Shown here: positions 45,051 to 53,556 of the stretch, in pieces
How positions within the stretch are numbered: position 1 is the first letter of the stretch
Layout: the number at the start of each line of letters is the position of its first letter
Origin: Chloroflexota bacterium
GTDB taxonomy: Bacteria > Chloroflexota > Dehalococcoidia > Bin125
Direction of reading: 5' to 3'
Length of the DNA: 64,000 bases
Assembly: GCA_009838735.1 (NCBI GenBank)
Contig: VXQZ01000007.1
Location: 1 to 64,000, forward strand
Notes under the pieces: generated by a model
The model's database searches: none
What the model saw: the letters and a program-made list of their open reading frames with translations, nothing else
Told to the model about the DNA's origin: nothing
Made by a program: the position numbers and the translations under genes

Positions 45051-45398
45051 ATGACGACTCGCACGATCAAACCGAACCTCCAGTCCCACGACGACGTACC
45101 GCCAATCGAGATGTTCGAAGGCATCGTCCGGCGAACCCTCAACGCCGGCGAGCGCACCTCGATCCACGAGATCCAGATTACTGAGGGCTGCACTGTGCCG
45201 ATGCACACGCATCCGCACGAGCAGATCGGCTACCTCGTCTCCGGACGCGTCCGCTTCGAGCTCGCCGACGAAGTCAAGGAACTTTCCGCGGGCGACTCCT
45301 GGATCATTCCCTCCGAGGTCCCGCACGAAGTCACGGCGCTTGAAGACGCGGTCGCGCTCGACATCTTCTCTCCCGCCCGCGAGGAGTACATCCCCTAA
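45051..45398 (+). CDS. Cupin domain protein
   Basis: This 115-residue single-domain cupin has motif 1 as VPMHTHPHEQIGYLVSGRVRFEL (metal ligands from His, His and Glu) and motif 2 as WIIPSEVPHEVTALEDAVALDIF with a further His. It may be a metal-dependent small enzyme or sensor; the substrate is unknown. It overlaps the purB start by one base (TAATG) and follows purD by 2 bp, so it is translated with the purine enzymes. A role beside purine flux is only a guess. Confidence 0.88.
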   Translation: MTTRTIKPNLQSHDDVPPIEMFEGIVRRTLNAGERTSIHEIQITEGCTVPMHTHPHEQIGYLVSGRVRFELADEVKELSAGDSWIIPSEVPHEVTALEDAVALDIFSPAREEYIP

Positions 45399-46690
45399 TG
45401 ATCCCCCGCTATCAACGCGCAGCAATGGCCGCGCTCTGGACCGATGACGCGAAGTGGCGGCGCTGGCTCGATGTCGAGATTGCCGTGGTCAACGCCTGGG
45501 CCGACGAAGGCGTCGTGCCCCGTGAGGACGCCGAACTTGTCGCCGCCAACGCCGGCTACAACGTCGCCGACATCGACCGTTACCAGGCCGAAGTCCACCA
45601 CGACACCCTCGCCTTCCTCCGCTCGGTCGCCGACACGCTCGGCCCCGAGTCGCGCTGGGTCCACCACGGCCTGACCACGAATGATGTGTGGGATACCGCA
45701 CTGGCCCTCCAGATCCGCGACGCCGCGCGGATCATCGAGGACGACCTCGAGCGGCTCGAAGCGTCGATCACGAAGCGGGCCGTCGAGCACAAGCACACGC
45801 TCTGCATCGGACGCACGCACGGGATCCACGGCGAGCCGACCACCTTCGGTCTCAAGCTGGCCGGCTGGGTCGACGAGACCCGACGCAACCGCCGGCGCCT
45901 CGCAGACGCGATCGAGTCGGTCGCCGTCGGCAAGATCTCCGGCGCCGTCGGCACCCACGCCACCGTGCCGCCGCACATCGAGGAGCGCGTCTGCCGCGAA
46001 CTCGGACTGGGCGTCGAGGCGATCTCCACGCAGGTCGTCCAGCGCGACCGTCACGCTCACTTCCTCTCGACGCTCGCCGTGATCGCCGCCTCGCTGGAGC
46101 GCTTCGCCACCGAGATTCGCCATCTGCAGCGCACCGAAGTCCGCGAAGTGCGCGAGCCTTTTGCCGAGGGCCAGGCCGGTTCCTCCGCCATGCCGCACAA
46201 GCGCAACCCGGAGAAGGCCGAGCGCGTCTGCGGCCTCGCCCGCACGATCCGCGCCAATGCGCTGACCGCGCTTGAGAATGTCGCGCTCTGGCATGAGCGC
46301 GACATCTCACACACGTCGGCAGAGCGGATCGCGATCCCCGACGCCTGCTTCGCCCTCGACTACATCACCGACATGCTCGCCTGGATTGTTGACGGCCTCG
46401 TGATCGACGCCCACCGCATGCAGGCCAACCTGGAATCCTCCTACGGCCTGATCTACAGCCAGCGGGTCATGCTCGCCCTGACCGAAGCCGGCGTCGGCCG
46501 CGACGACGCCTACAAGCGAGTCCAGTCCTACGCGATGAAGGCCTGGGACGAAGGCATCCAATTCCGGGACTTGATTGAAGGCGACGACGTGATCACTGCC
46601 GCGCTCGATCAAGAAGCCATGGACGCCGTCTTCGACCCCGCCTATTTCACCCAGCACATCGACGCCTCGTTCGCGCGGCTTGGCCTCTAG
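45398..46690 (+). CDS. purB: Adenylosuccinate lyase
   Basis: PurB cleaves SAICAR and adenylosuccinate, releasing fumarate. The 430-residue protein shows WVHHGLTTNDVWDTALALQI with the active-site His-His region near residue 85, GRTHGIHGEPTTFG near 140 and the family signature SSAMPHKRNPEKAERV near 262, on the loop that holds the catalytic Ser. It starts MIPRYQRAAMAALWTDDAKW and ends in a helical domain (DASFARLGL). The next gene (46694) begins 3 bp later. Confidence 0.96.
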   Translation: MIPRYQRAAMAALWTDDAKWRRWLDVEIAVVNAWADEGVVPREDAELVAANAGYNVADIDRYQAEVHHDTLAFLRSVADTLGPESRWVHHGLTTNDVWDTALALQIRDAARIIEDDLERLEASITKRAVEHKHTLCIGRTHGIHGEPTTFGLKLAGWVDETRRNRRRLADAIESVAVGKISGAVGTHATVPPHIEERVCRELGLGVEAISTQVVQRDRHAHFLSTLAVIAASLERFATEIRHLQRTEVREVREPFAEGQAGSSAMPHKRNPEKAERVCGLARTIRANALTALENVALWHERDISHTSAERIAIPDACFALDYITDMLAWIVDGLVIDAHRMQANLESSYGLIYSQRVMLALTEAGVGRDDAYKRVQSYAMKAWDEGIQFRDLIEGDDVITAALDQEAMDAVFDPAYFTQHIDASFARLGL

Positions 46691-46693
46691 CGC

Positions 46694-48742
46694 GTGCCCA
46701 GCCCAACCACGCAGAGTGCGATTGGCGCCGCACTGGCGATAGTGGCGGTTCTGGCAACCTCAGCATGCGCCGACCGCATTCCGTCCCAACTCCCCCATGC
46801 AGCGACGCTGCCAGCTGAGCACGATTCCGAATGCGGTTGGCAGCGTTGGCTCGATGCGCCGCTCAACCTCAAAGACTGGTTCGAAGAGCATCCCGAGATC
46901 GCCGCACTGCATCACTGGGACTCTCCAAGCGGGGCGTTTCTGTCGGCCAGGCGTGACTCAATCGAAGAGGCGCCATTCAAAATGCTGCTGCGCTCTATGG
47001 TCGTGTGGCTGGAACCTCAGGCACAGGACCCACCAAACGTCATCAATGTTGATGATGCGGGCGGCGTGATTGAGCTCACGCAAGGCGTCAATCTCGTTCG
47101 ATGGTGGGGAAGGGAAGGCTCGTCGGTCACGATTCGCGATGCTTTTCGTTGGATCGGCCCGAGCATTGAGTCGATCGTGAGGTACGACGCTCAGACAGCG
47201 TCTTGCCATAGAGATGTCGGAGTATCTCCGAGTGAACGGAACGATCTGGATGCGGAGCTATCTCGAGGCGATCTGTTAGCCATCCAGATGCGGGAGGACG
47301 CTACCTGGACTCAGTCGTGGATCTGGTCGCCGAACTACTCCACCTTTGGAGACGTAGACCCCGAGGCGAGTGTTGTGCTGCGCGAACAGGTGAGAGAGTT
47401 TTCCGGATATGTGGCCGCTCGCTTTGGTCTCGCCGCAGAATCGTATGCGGTGATGCTCTTGTCCGATGTCGAAGGCCTGTCTCACCTCTTCAAGACCTTG
47501 ACGGGCAACGAGTTCGACACAGATTGGTGGCCCGAGTATGCATGCGGAATCGCCTGGAGCGACGCCATCGGGCTGTTGGAAGGCTGTCGCGATCCCATCG
47601 CTTTCGACCACGAGTTCGTTCATGTGATTCAAGCCCAGCTGGCGCGAGGCCGCATTGGATCCTCGTGGGAAACAGAACCTGCTTGGCTGATTGAAGGCGC
47701 CGCAGAATACGTTTCGGCCCGGTATCGCGATGCAATGAGTTACAAGAGCTATAGAGACTTCAGGGAAGACGCAATCGACATCGCTCGTGAGCGTGGAGTG
47801 ACGCTTCCACTGGAACGACTGGTTAGCAGAGAGGACTTCCGCGGGCTCGACATCGTCTACGCATACTCGTTCAGCTTTCTGGCCGCAGAATGGCTCGCGG
47901 CTCACGCTGGCGACGACGCACTCTTCAGGTACATGCGGCAGCTTTCTCGCGCCGGGACCAACTGGGATCTGGCCTTCGAGATTGCGTTCGGTCTGAGAGT
48001 CGAGGAGTTCTACAAACGCTTCGAGGAACACTCCTCGGACTTTGAGGAGCCGCGGCCGCACCGCATTGCCGGGACGGTGCTGGACGATTCCGGTCGCCCT
48101 GTTCCGAATCTCAAGATTCACGCCTATCCGCAGACAGGAGGCTGGAGTCGTAATGCGGTAACCGATGCAACTGGAGACTTCTCTATCGCCGTCCGCGCGG
48201 GAACCTACCGCCTGGGAGTACACAGCGAAACGAGTTGCACGTTTTACGGATACGTCGAGCATGGCGGAAACCTTGTTCCGTGGTTTGCCGCTGCTTGGAT
48301 CGATGCAGGGTCGGGCAATTCGGAGCAGCGCCGAATCCGGTTGCCAGGCGCAGCATCGGATTTGCGCGGATGGTCAACCTGTCGTGAGGCTGAAGGGCGC
48401 GAGCCGATTCGAGGAAGAGTCCTGACCCCAGACGGCAAGGGCGCCCCAGACGTGCACGTGTCGGCGTGTGGAGACAATGGCTGCGGGAGGTCCGTCACAG
48501 ACGAAACTGGCGCTTACTCCATTGATGTTGCAGAGTCTCCAGTTCTGCTCTCAGTCGGACCCAACGGCCTCATCTGTGAGCGATGGGGCGCGCGGGGGGC
48601 TAACGGCAACCTGACGACGTTTAGTCGTGATGGAAACACAGCTAAAGCGCAGAGACTGACGAACGGAGTGGACATTCTCCTGCCCGCTCCGCCAGAGGAA
48701 CTGGAAGTGACCAATTTTTGCTGGCAGGCGCATCCGCCTTAG
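46694..48742 (+). CDS. Predicted secreted zinc-metallopeptidase-like protein with regulatory Ig-like domains
   Basis: The 682-residue protein has an N-terminal hydrophobic signal (IGAALAIVAVLATSACA) with a weak lipobox. In the middle, HEFVH (306-310) with the following WLIEGAAEYVSARY provides an HExxH and distal Glu, the gluzincin-like zinc site of the MA clan. The C-terminal 220 residues hold two carboxypeptidase-regulatory-like repeats (IAGTVLDDSGRPVPNLKI and IRGRVLTPDGKGAPDVHV). The start is GTG 46694. Base and codon use are less GC-biased than in adjacent purine genes, so it may have been acquired. It sits 3 bp after purB yet has no known purine role. Confidence 0.7.
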   Translation: MPSPTTQSAIGAALAIVAVLATSACADRIPSQLPHAATLPAEHDSECGWQRWLDAPLNLKDWFEEHPEIAALHHWDSPSGAFLSARRDSIEEAPFKMLLRSMVVWLEPQAQDPPNVINVDDAGGVIELTQGVNLVRWWGREGSSVTIRDAFRWIGPSIESIVRYDAQTASCHRDVGVSPSERNDLDAELSRGDLLAIQMREDATWTQSWIWSPNYSTFGDVDPEASVVLREQVREFSGYVAARFGLAAESYAVMLLSDVEGLSHLFKTLTGNEFDTDWWPEYACGIAWSDAIGLLEGCRDPIAFDHEFVHVIQAQLARGRIGSSWETEPAWLIEGAAEYVSARYRDAMSYKSYRDFREDAIDIARERGVTLPLERLVSREDFRGLDIVYAYSFSFLAAEWLAAHAGDDALFRYMRQLSRAGTNWDLAFEIAFGLRVEEFYKRFEEHSSDFEEPRPHRIAGTVLDDSGRPVPNLKIHAYPQTGGWSRNAVTDATGDFSIAVRAGTYRLGVHSETSCTFYGYVEHGGNLVPWFAAAWIDAGSGNSEQRRIRLPGAASDLRGWSTCREAEGREPIRGRVLTPDGKGAPDVHVSACGDNGCGRSVTDETGAYSIDVAESPVLLSVGPNGLICERWGARGANGNLTTFSRDGNTAKAQRLTNGVDILLPAPPEELEVTNFCWQAHPP

Positions 48743-48885
48743 CAGTCCACCGGCCAGGCCGTTTGTCGTCGGCGCAACGTCACCCCTCCCTGAGACCAGC
48801 CGCAGCCACTGTCCGATGTCCGCTCATCGATCAGCGGCAACGGACCGCAGGAGCGCCATGCACATAGGCATCAACTCGGACTCCC

Positions 48886-48963
48886 CTGGATCAGCCTGGA
48901 TACAGGCAGACGTTCACTGCGCAATGTCAGACGAATCCAGAGAAATCTGGACACACCAGGACA
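48886..48963 (+). repeat. Degenerate 10-bp repeat array, copy C
   Basis: Two CTGGAT-type units start at 48886 and 48896. Three adjacent units follow at 48934-48963: AATCCAGAGA, AATCTGGACA and CACCAGGACA. The middle one is identical to units in copies A and B. The array reads towards purC. Confidence 0.55.
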
Positions 48964-49006
48964 CTTTTCACAAGAGTCTGCAATCCACAGCGCCGGATTG
49001 AAGATA

Positions 49007-49034
49007 TTGGTCAGGACATCGGCCCCATTATGAT
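49007..49034 (+). promoter_or_regulatory. Putative purC promoter
   Basis: TTGGTC (49007-49012) and TATGAT (49029-49034) are separated by 16 bp. A GGAGG ribosome site and ATG 49055 follow at normal spacing, so this gene, unlike the leaderless ones, would have a conventional leader of about 15-20 nt. Confidence 0.5.
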
Positions 49035-49054
49035 CAGCACAGGAGGCAATTGCG

Positions 49055-49966
49055 ATGAGCTTGATGATGGAGTCCAACCTCGATTTGCCCAAACACTCGG
49101 GCAAGGTTCGCGATATCTATGACCTCGGCGACCGGCTGCTGCTGGTCGCGACCGACCGCGTCTCGGCGTTTGACGTCGTCCTTCCCAATGGCATTCCCGA
49201 CAAGGGTTGTGTGCTGACCCAAATGTCAGCGTATTGGTTCGACGCCACCGAGTCGGTCGTGCCCAACCACATGATCCGCGTGATCGACTCGACCGATAAT
49301 CCCGACCTGCCGGTGGCGCTCGGTCCCGAGTACATCGGCCGCTCGATGCTGGTGACCAAGGCGCAGCCGGTCAAGCTGGAAGCGATCGTGCGCGGCTACC
49401 TGGCCGGCTCGGGCTGGGCCGAATACCAGCGAGACGGCACGGTCTGCGGGATTCCACTGCCGCCCGGGCTGACCGAGTCGGAGCCGCTGCCCAACCCGAT
49501 CTTCACGCCCTCAACCAAGGGCGAGGTCGGCGAGCACGACGAGAACATCACCTATGAGCAGGCGGTTGGGATCGTCGGCGCGGACGTAGCCAACACGGTC
49601 AAAGTGCGCTCGATGGCGCTGTACACGTTCGGGCTGTCGCGGGCGCAGGAGGCGGGATTCTTCCTGGCCGACACCAAGTTCGAGTTCGGGGTCGCCCAGA
49701 ACGACCAGGGCGAGGACGAGGTCATCCTGATCGACGAGGCGCTGACGCCGGACTCGTCGCGCTTCTGGGACGCGGAGATCTACAAGCCCGGTCAATCGCA
49801 GCCGTCCTACGACAAGCAGCCGTTGCGCGACTGGCTGACGGGCACCGGCTGGGACAAGGAGCCGCCCGGACCGCCGCTACCGGACGACGTCATTGAGAAC
49901 ATCCGCAGCCGTTACCGAACCGCATACGAGCGCGTCACCGGCCGCGACCTGATTGTCGCCGACTGA
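49055..49966 (+). CDS. purC: Phosphoribosylaminoimidazole-succinocarboxamide synthase
   Basis: PurC couples CAIR to aspartate with ATP to make SAICAR. The 303-residue protein starts HSGKVRDIYDLGDRLLLVATDRVSAFDV and has the conserved PVKLEAIVRGYLAGSGWAEYQ near residue 105. DTKFEFGVAQ near 207, EALTPDSSRFWDAE near 230 and PSYDKQPLRDWL near 250 complete the pattern. It is of the longer (about 300-residue) type. The next gene, purS, follows closely and may overlap if an upstream TTG is used. Confidence 0.96.
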   Translation: MSLMMESNLDLPKHSGKVRDIYDLGDRLLLVATDRVSAFDVVLPNGIPDKGCVLTQMSAYWFDATESVVPNHMIRVIDSTDNPDLPVALGPEYIGRSMLVTKAQPVKLEAIVRGYLAGSGWAEYQRDGTVCGIPLPPGLTESEPLPNPIFTPSTKGEVGEHDENITYEQAVGIVGADVANTVKVRSMALYTFGLSRAQEAGFFLADTKFEFGVAQNDQGEDEVILIDEALTPDSSRFWDAEIYKPGQSQPSYDKQPLRDWLTGTGWDKEPPGPPLPDDVIENIRSRYRTAYERVTGRDLIVAD

Positions 49967-49988
49967 TCTCGGCCGCGATGCAGTACTG

Positions 49989-50243
49989 ATGCGGTACAAG
50001 GCAGAAATCCATGTGACGCTGAAGCGGACGGTCAACGATCCGCAGGGTCTTGCGATCCGCGGCGGCCTGCATTCACTCGGCTACGAAAATGTCGATGCCG
50101 TGCGAGCCGGCAAGTTCATCGAGGTCTGGCTGGAAGCGGATTCCGAGGACGAGGCCCAGCGCTTGGCCGACGAAATGTCGGATCAGTTGCTCGCCAATCC
50201 GGTGATTGAGGATTACTCGGTGGCGATCGGGGAGGGGCCCTAA
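49989..50243 (+). CDS. purS: FGAM synthase PurS subunit
   Basis: PurS is the small structural subunit of the three-part FGAR amidotransferase (PurS-PurQ-PurL). The 84-residue protein reads MRYKAEIHVTLKRTVNDPQG, with the typical DPQGLAIRGGLHSLGY and GKFIEVWLEADSEDEAQRLADEMSDQLLANPVIEDYSV. Length from ATG 49989 is standard. A TTG at 49953 would overlap purC. purQ and purL are not in this window. Two strong palindromes directly after the stop could end transcription. Confidence 0.93.
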   Translation: MRYKAEIHVTLKRTVNDPQGLAIRGGLHSLGYENVDAVRAGKFIEVWLEADSEDEAQRLADEMSDQLLANPVIEDYSVAIGEGP

Positions 50244-50296
50244 CCCTCTCCCTCGGGGAGAGGGGACCAGAAACTCCCTCTCCCTTTGGGAGAGGG
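50244..50296. repeat. Two CCCTCTCCC-type palindromes (double hairpin)
   Basis: The first palindrome (50244-50265) and the second (50276-50296; perfect 9-bp arms CCCTCTCCC/GGGAGAGGG around TTT) begin immediately after the purS stop. Between them lies a GACCAGAA stretch that also follows the copy at 59213. They may terminate transcription of the purine cluster in front of the convergent hisB. Confidence 0.75.
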
Positions 50297-50319
50297 CCGG
50301 GGTGAGGGTCGGCGCCCAG

Positions 50320-50907
50320 CTACTCGCTGAGCGTCCCTTTGGTGCTCGGCGCGCCCGACTCCTCGACGACTCTCACCGCATCCCTCAGACAGCGAGCGAG
50401 CGCCTTGAACGTTGCCTCGATGATGTGGTGTTCGTTCTCGCCGGCGAGTTGGCGGACGTGGAGCGCGAGGCGGCCTTCGTGGGCGATGGTCTCGAGGATG
50501 TGCTTGGCCATCGAGGACGGCAGTTCGCCGATCATCGGGGCGGGGAAGTCGAGGTCGATGGCGGCGTAAGGCCGTCCGCTGAGGTCGAGTGCGACGTGGA
50601 TCAGCGCTTCGTCGAGGGGGACGGTGCGGTCGGCGAAGCGGGCGATGCCGGCGCGGTCGCCGAGGGCTTCGTCGAAGGCTCGTCCGACGGCTATGGCGAC
50701 GTCTTCGGAAGTGTGATGGGCGTCAACGTGGAGGTCGCCGGTCGCTTGCACGGTCAGGTCGAATCCGCCGTGCCGCGCCAGTTGGTGCAGCATGTGGTCG
50801 AGCATCCCGACGCCGGTCTCGACGGCGGCCTGGCCGGAGCCGTCGAGCTCCAGTTCGACGCGGATCGAAGTCTCACCGGTCTCGCGAGTGACGGTTGCGC
50901 TGCGCAT
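50320..50907 (-). CDS. hisB: Imidazoleglycerol-phosphate dehydratase
   Basis: HisB dehydrates imidazoleglycerol phosphate in histidine synthesis. The 195-residue monofunctional enzyme has GVGMLDHMLHQLARHGGFDLTV, then DLHVDAHHTSEDVAIAVG near residue 60 and GELPSSMAKHIL with HEGRLALHV further on. ENEHHIIEATFKALARCLRDAV near 165 completes the manganese-binding histidine clusters. It is separate from hisC and hisD (54-57 kb), so the his genes are scattered. The ATG has a CACAGT element at 6 nt, a partial match to the leaderless pattern. Confidence 0.95.
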   Translation of the reverse strand: MRSATVTRETGETSIRVELELDGSGQAAVETGVGMLDHMLHQLARHGGFDLTVQATGDLHVDAHHTSEDVAIAVGRAFDEALGDRAGIARFADRTVPLDEALIHVALDLSGRPYAAIDLDFPAPMIGELPSSMAKHILETIAHEGRLALHVRQLAGENEHHIIEATFKALARCLRDAVRVVEESGAPSTKGTLSE

Positions 50908-51010
50908 GCGCCCACTGTGTCGCAGATGGCGGGGCTTGTCCAGTGCCGTCCTACACTGAAATCACGCGCATTCGGTTCGGAGCGGGGCAGAGAGCGCAGG
51001 CAGGGAACAT

Positions 51011-51436
51011 ATGGACCGTGCAGATCTGATCGACAAACTCAATATCGACCTCGCCGCCGAACTCGGCGCGATCGTCACCTACATCACCTACGCGGCGCGC
51101 GTCGATGGTCCGCATCGGCCGCAGCTATCGCAGTTCTTCACCGCCGAAGTCAACGGCGAGCAGGTGCACGCAGCCTACCTGTCGAACAAGATCGTCTCCA
51201 TGGGCGGCGAACCCACCACCGTTCCGGCCAGTGTGCCACTGCCGCAGGGCAACCGAGCCATGCTCGAAGAGGTGTTGAGCATGGAGCGGGATGCGGTCAG
51301 CCGCTACACCCAGCGGATCCAGGACGCCGAAGCCTACGGCGACATCGCGCTCAAGGTGACCCTCGAAGACTTCATCCGAGACGAAACCAGCCACGTCGAA
51401 GAGACCGAAGCAATCCTGCGTCACTGGGACCTGTAA
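51011..51436 (+). CDS. Ferritin-like diiron protein
   Basis: The 141-residue four-helix protein starts MDRADLIDKLNIDLAAELGAIVTYITYA and has EVNGEQVHAAYLSNKI near residue 48, SMERDAVSRYTQRI near 90 and FIRDETSHVEETEAIL near 122. The Glu and His residues placed at E-x-x-H-type positions match a ferritin/bacterioferritin-like or DNA-protecting diiron fold. Iron storage, peroxide detoxification or a stress role are possible. It is monocistronic, with a likely -10 TACACT at about 50950. It is convergent with the PEP-mutase gene. Confidence 0.82.
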   Translation: MDRADLIDKLNIDLAAELGAIVTYITYAARVDGPHRPQLSQFFTAEVNGEQVHAAYLSNKIVSMGGEPTTVPASVPLPQGNRAMLEEVLSMERDAVSRYTQRIQDAEAYGDIALKVTLEDFIRDETSHVEETEAILRHWDL

Positions 51437-51446
51437 GCCGCTTGTC

Positions 51447-51467
51447 CCCTCTCCCTCTGGGAGAGGG
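51447..51467. repeat. CCCTCTCCC/GGGAGAGGG palindrome
   Basis: Perfect 9-bp arms flank TCT, between the ferritin-like gene and the convergent PEP-mutase gene. A bidirectional terminator is plausible. The flanking GGGTGAGGG also occurs at 50303. Confidence 0.75.
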
Positions 51468-52328
51468 TCAGGGTGAGGGCAGCTCGGTCGTGCGCTCCTC
51501 GATCGCGTAGAGCTCGTCCATGCCGGCCATGTTTTGGACCTCTCGGTAGAGCGACATGATCTCGTCGACGTCGCGGCCCGAGGTTCCGTCTGCGGCCATG
51601 CGTCGATAGGCGTCACGCATCGCTCCGTAGGCGGCGACCTGTCCGGTGAAGGGGTCGATGAGGACGTTGAATCCGTGCTCGGCCAGCATCGCGCGGTCAA
51701 GACGATCCGCCTGGCCCATCAGCGAGAGCGGTCCGCCGAGTACCCGGCCGGCTTCGGCAATCTGGTCTTGGTCGCTGGTGAAGAGCATCAGCACGTCGGC
51801 GCCCGCCTCGCGGTAGGCGGCGCAGCGCTCCAGCGCGCGCTCGAAGGATTCGTTGCGAACGGCGCCGGTGCGGGCGATGATGATGAAGTCATCGCCGCGG
51901 CGGGCGTTGACGGCTTCGCGGACCTTGTCGACCATCATCTCGACCGGCACAAGGTGCTCGACGCCCTTGTGGTGATGGGCCCGCTTGGGCGCGACCTGGT
52001 CCTCGATCTCGATAGCGGCGGCGCCCGCCGCCTCGATCTCGCGGACGGCCCGTGTGGTGTGGAGGGCGTCGCCGAAGCCGACGCCGCCGTCGACGATCAG
52101 GGGGACATCTGAACGCGCTGTGATCTGCCTGGTCAGACCTGCGACCTCAGTCATCGTGAGGAGTGCTTCGGAGACGGAGAGTTGGAATCCGAATCCGCCG
52201 CCGGAGAGGTAGGCGGCCTCGAAGCCGAGCGATTCGACGAGTCGGGCAGAGAGTGGGTCGAGGGCGACGGGCGCGAGTATGGGCTGTCCGGAGCGGACGA
52301 GGTTGGCGAAGGCGGCACGATCGGTCAT
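51468..52328 (-). CDS. Isocitrate lyase/PEP mutase family protein
   Basis: The 286-residue protein has the family's AAYLSGGGFGF near residue 39, PLIVDGGVGFGDALHTTRAV near 74 and AAIEIEDQVAPKRAHHHKG near 105, then DFIIIARTGAVR. The usual lyase loop K-R/K-C-G-H is changed to KRAHHHKG, lacking the cysteine, so it is unlikely to be an isocitrate or methylisocitrate lyase. Oxaloacetate decarboxylase-like or carboxyphosphonate-type activity is possible. It overlaps the CoA-transferase gene by 4 bp in one operon. Confidence 0.83.
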   Translation of the reverse strand: MTDRAAFANLVRSGQPILAPVALDPLSARLVESLGFEAAYLSGGGFGFQLSVSEALLTMTEVAGLTRQITARSDVPLIVDGGVGFGDALHTTRAVREIEAAGAAAIEIEDQVAPKRAHHHKGVEHLVPVEMMVDKVREAVNARRGDDFIIIARTGAVRNESFERALERCAAYREAGADVLMLFTSDQDQIAEAGRVLGGPLSLMGQADRLDRAMLAEHGFNVLIDPFTGQVAAYGAMRDAYRRMAADGTSGRDVDEIMSLYREVQNMAGMDELYAIEERTTELPSP

Positions 52329-53539
52329 AGCGGGTCTCCTTGGTCGAGCGAGACGACGCCGGCTTCTGCCAGTCCGTCTATCTCCTCGGTAGAACGGCCG
52401 ATCAGTTTCAGGGCTTCTCGGGTGTGCTCGCCGATGGCGGCGGCTCCTCGCTTGAGCTGAATTGGGGTTCGGGAGAGGTGGACGGGGGAGCCGGAGACTC
52501 TGATGGTCTTCTGGGATTTGGCGACAGGGAGTTCGGCGATCATGCCTCGGGCCTGGATGTGGGGGTCGTTGATGATTTCGGGCAGCGTATTCATCGGAGC
52601 GGCGATGCAGACGCCTTCGAGCTCAGTCTCCCACTCCGCGGTGGTTCGCTTCTTGAAGGCTTCGTTGAGGATGGGTTCGAGGTCGGCGTGGTGGTCGGTG
52701 CGGTCGGGGTTGGTCTGGAACCGCTTGTCATGGAGCAGGTCGTCGCGCTCGATCTTGGCGCAGAAGAGCTGCCAGTCCTTGACGCCGGCGATCACCATCC
52801 AACCGTCGAGAGTCGGGAAGGCCTGGAATGGGGTGACCAAGGGGTGTCGGGTGCCAATCGGGCCCGGCACCTCGTCGGTGTTGGCGGCGCGGACTACGGC
52901 GTTCTCAAGCAATGCAACCTGGGCGTCGAGCATGGCGACGTCAACGTGCTGTCCGAGGCCGGAGGACTCCCGCTCATGCATCGCCGCCAGCACGCCGATC
53001 GCGGTGTACATGCCGCCAGCCATGTCGCCGATCGAGTAGCCGGGACGCGCGGGCGGACCGCCGGGGTGTCCGGTGATGCTCATCACGCCACCCATGCCCT
53101 GGACGATCACGTCGACGGCGGGTCGGTGCTGGTAGGGGCCGGTGTGGCCGAAACCGGAGGTGGAAGCGTAGATCAGGCGCGGATTGACGGCGGAGAGATC
53201 CTCGTAGCCGAGGCCAAGGCGGGCCATGGCGCCGGGGCGGAAGTTCTCGGTGAGCACGTCGATAGCGCCCGCGGCCGGGTCGATCAGGTCCTTGATGATC
53301 TGCACGGCCTCGGGGTGCTTGAGGTCGAGCGTGACCGACTTCTTGCCTCGGTTGACGCTGAAAAAATAGGTCGAGACGCCGTGGACGTAGGGACCTGCGC
53401 CACGGTGTCGCTCGTTGGTCTCGACGTGCTCGACCTTGTAAACATCGGCGCCGAGGTCGGTGAGGATCATCGAGCCGTAGGGCCCGGCGAGCGCCCAGGT
53501 GAAGTCGAGGATGCGGAGGCCTTCGAGCGGTCCGGGCAT
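52325..53539 (-). CDS. CaiB/BaiF (family III) CoA-transferase
   Basis: The 404-residue protein begins LEGLRILDFTWALAGPYGSMILTDLGADVYKVEHVETNERHRGAG, with NRGKKSVTLDLKHPEAVQ near residue 70, YASTSGFGHTGPYQHRPAVDVIVQGMGG and GHPGGPPARPGYSIGDMAGG near 155-170, where the catalytic Asp lies. It is followed by the PEP-mutase-family gene (4-bp overlap) and preceded by a carboxymuconolactone decarboxylase-like gene. The operon probably activates a carboxylic acid to its CoA ester and then cleaves it. Substrate unknown. Confidence 0.92.
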   Translation of the reverse strand: MPGPLEGLRILDFTWALAGPYGSMILTDLGADVYKVEHVETNERHRGAGPYVHGVSTYFFSVNRGKKSVTLDLKHPEAVQIIKDLIDPAAGAIDVLTENFRPGAMARLGLGYEDLSAVNPRLIYASTSGFGHTGPYQHRPAVDVIVQGMGGVMSITGHPGGPPARPGYSIGDMAGGMYTAIGVLAAMHERESSGLGQHVDVAMLDAQVALLENAVVRAANTDEVPGPIGTRHPLVTPFQAFPTLDGWMVIAGVKDWQLFCAKIERDDLLHDKRFQTNPDRTDHHADLEPILNEAFKKRTTAEWETELEGVCIAAPMNTLPEIINDPHIQARGMIAELPVAKSQKTIRVSGSPVHLSRTPIQLKRGAAAIGEHTREALKLIGRSTEEIDGLAEAGVVSLDQGDPL

Positions 53540-53556
53540 GTCGGCTGCCTGTCTGT

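Larger units (their letters stand above)
48743..49054. other. 312-bp intergenic region before purC
   Basis: No gene is seen. It holds a weaker 10-bp-phased repeat array (48886-48963), a plausible promoter for purC at 49007-49034, and a GGAGG ribosome site at about 49041. A short frame at 48816-49001 is judged not to be coding. Confidence 0.5.
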
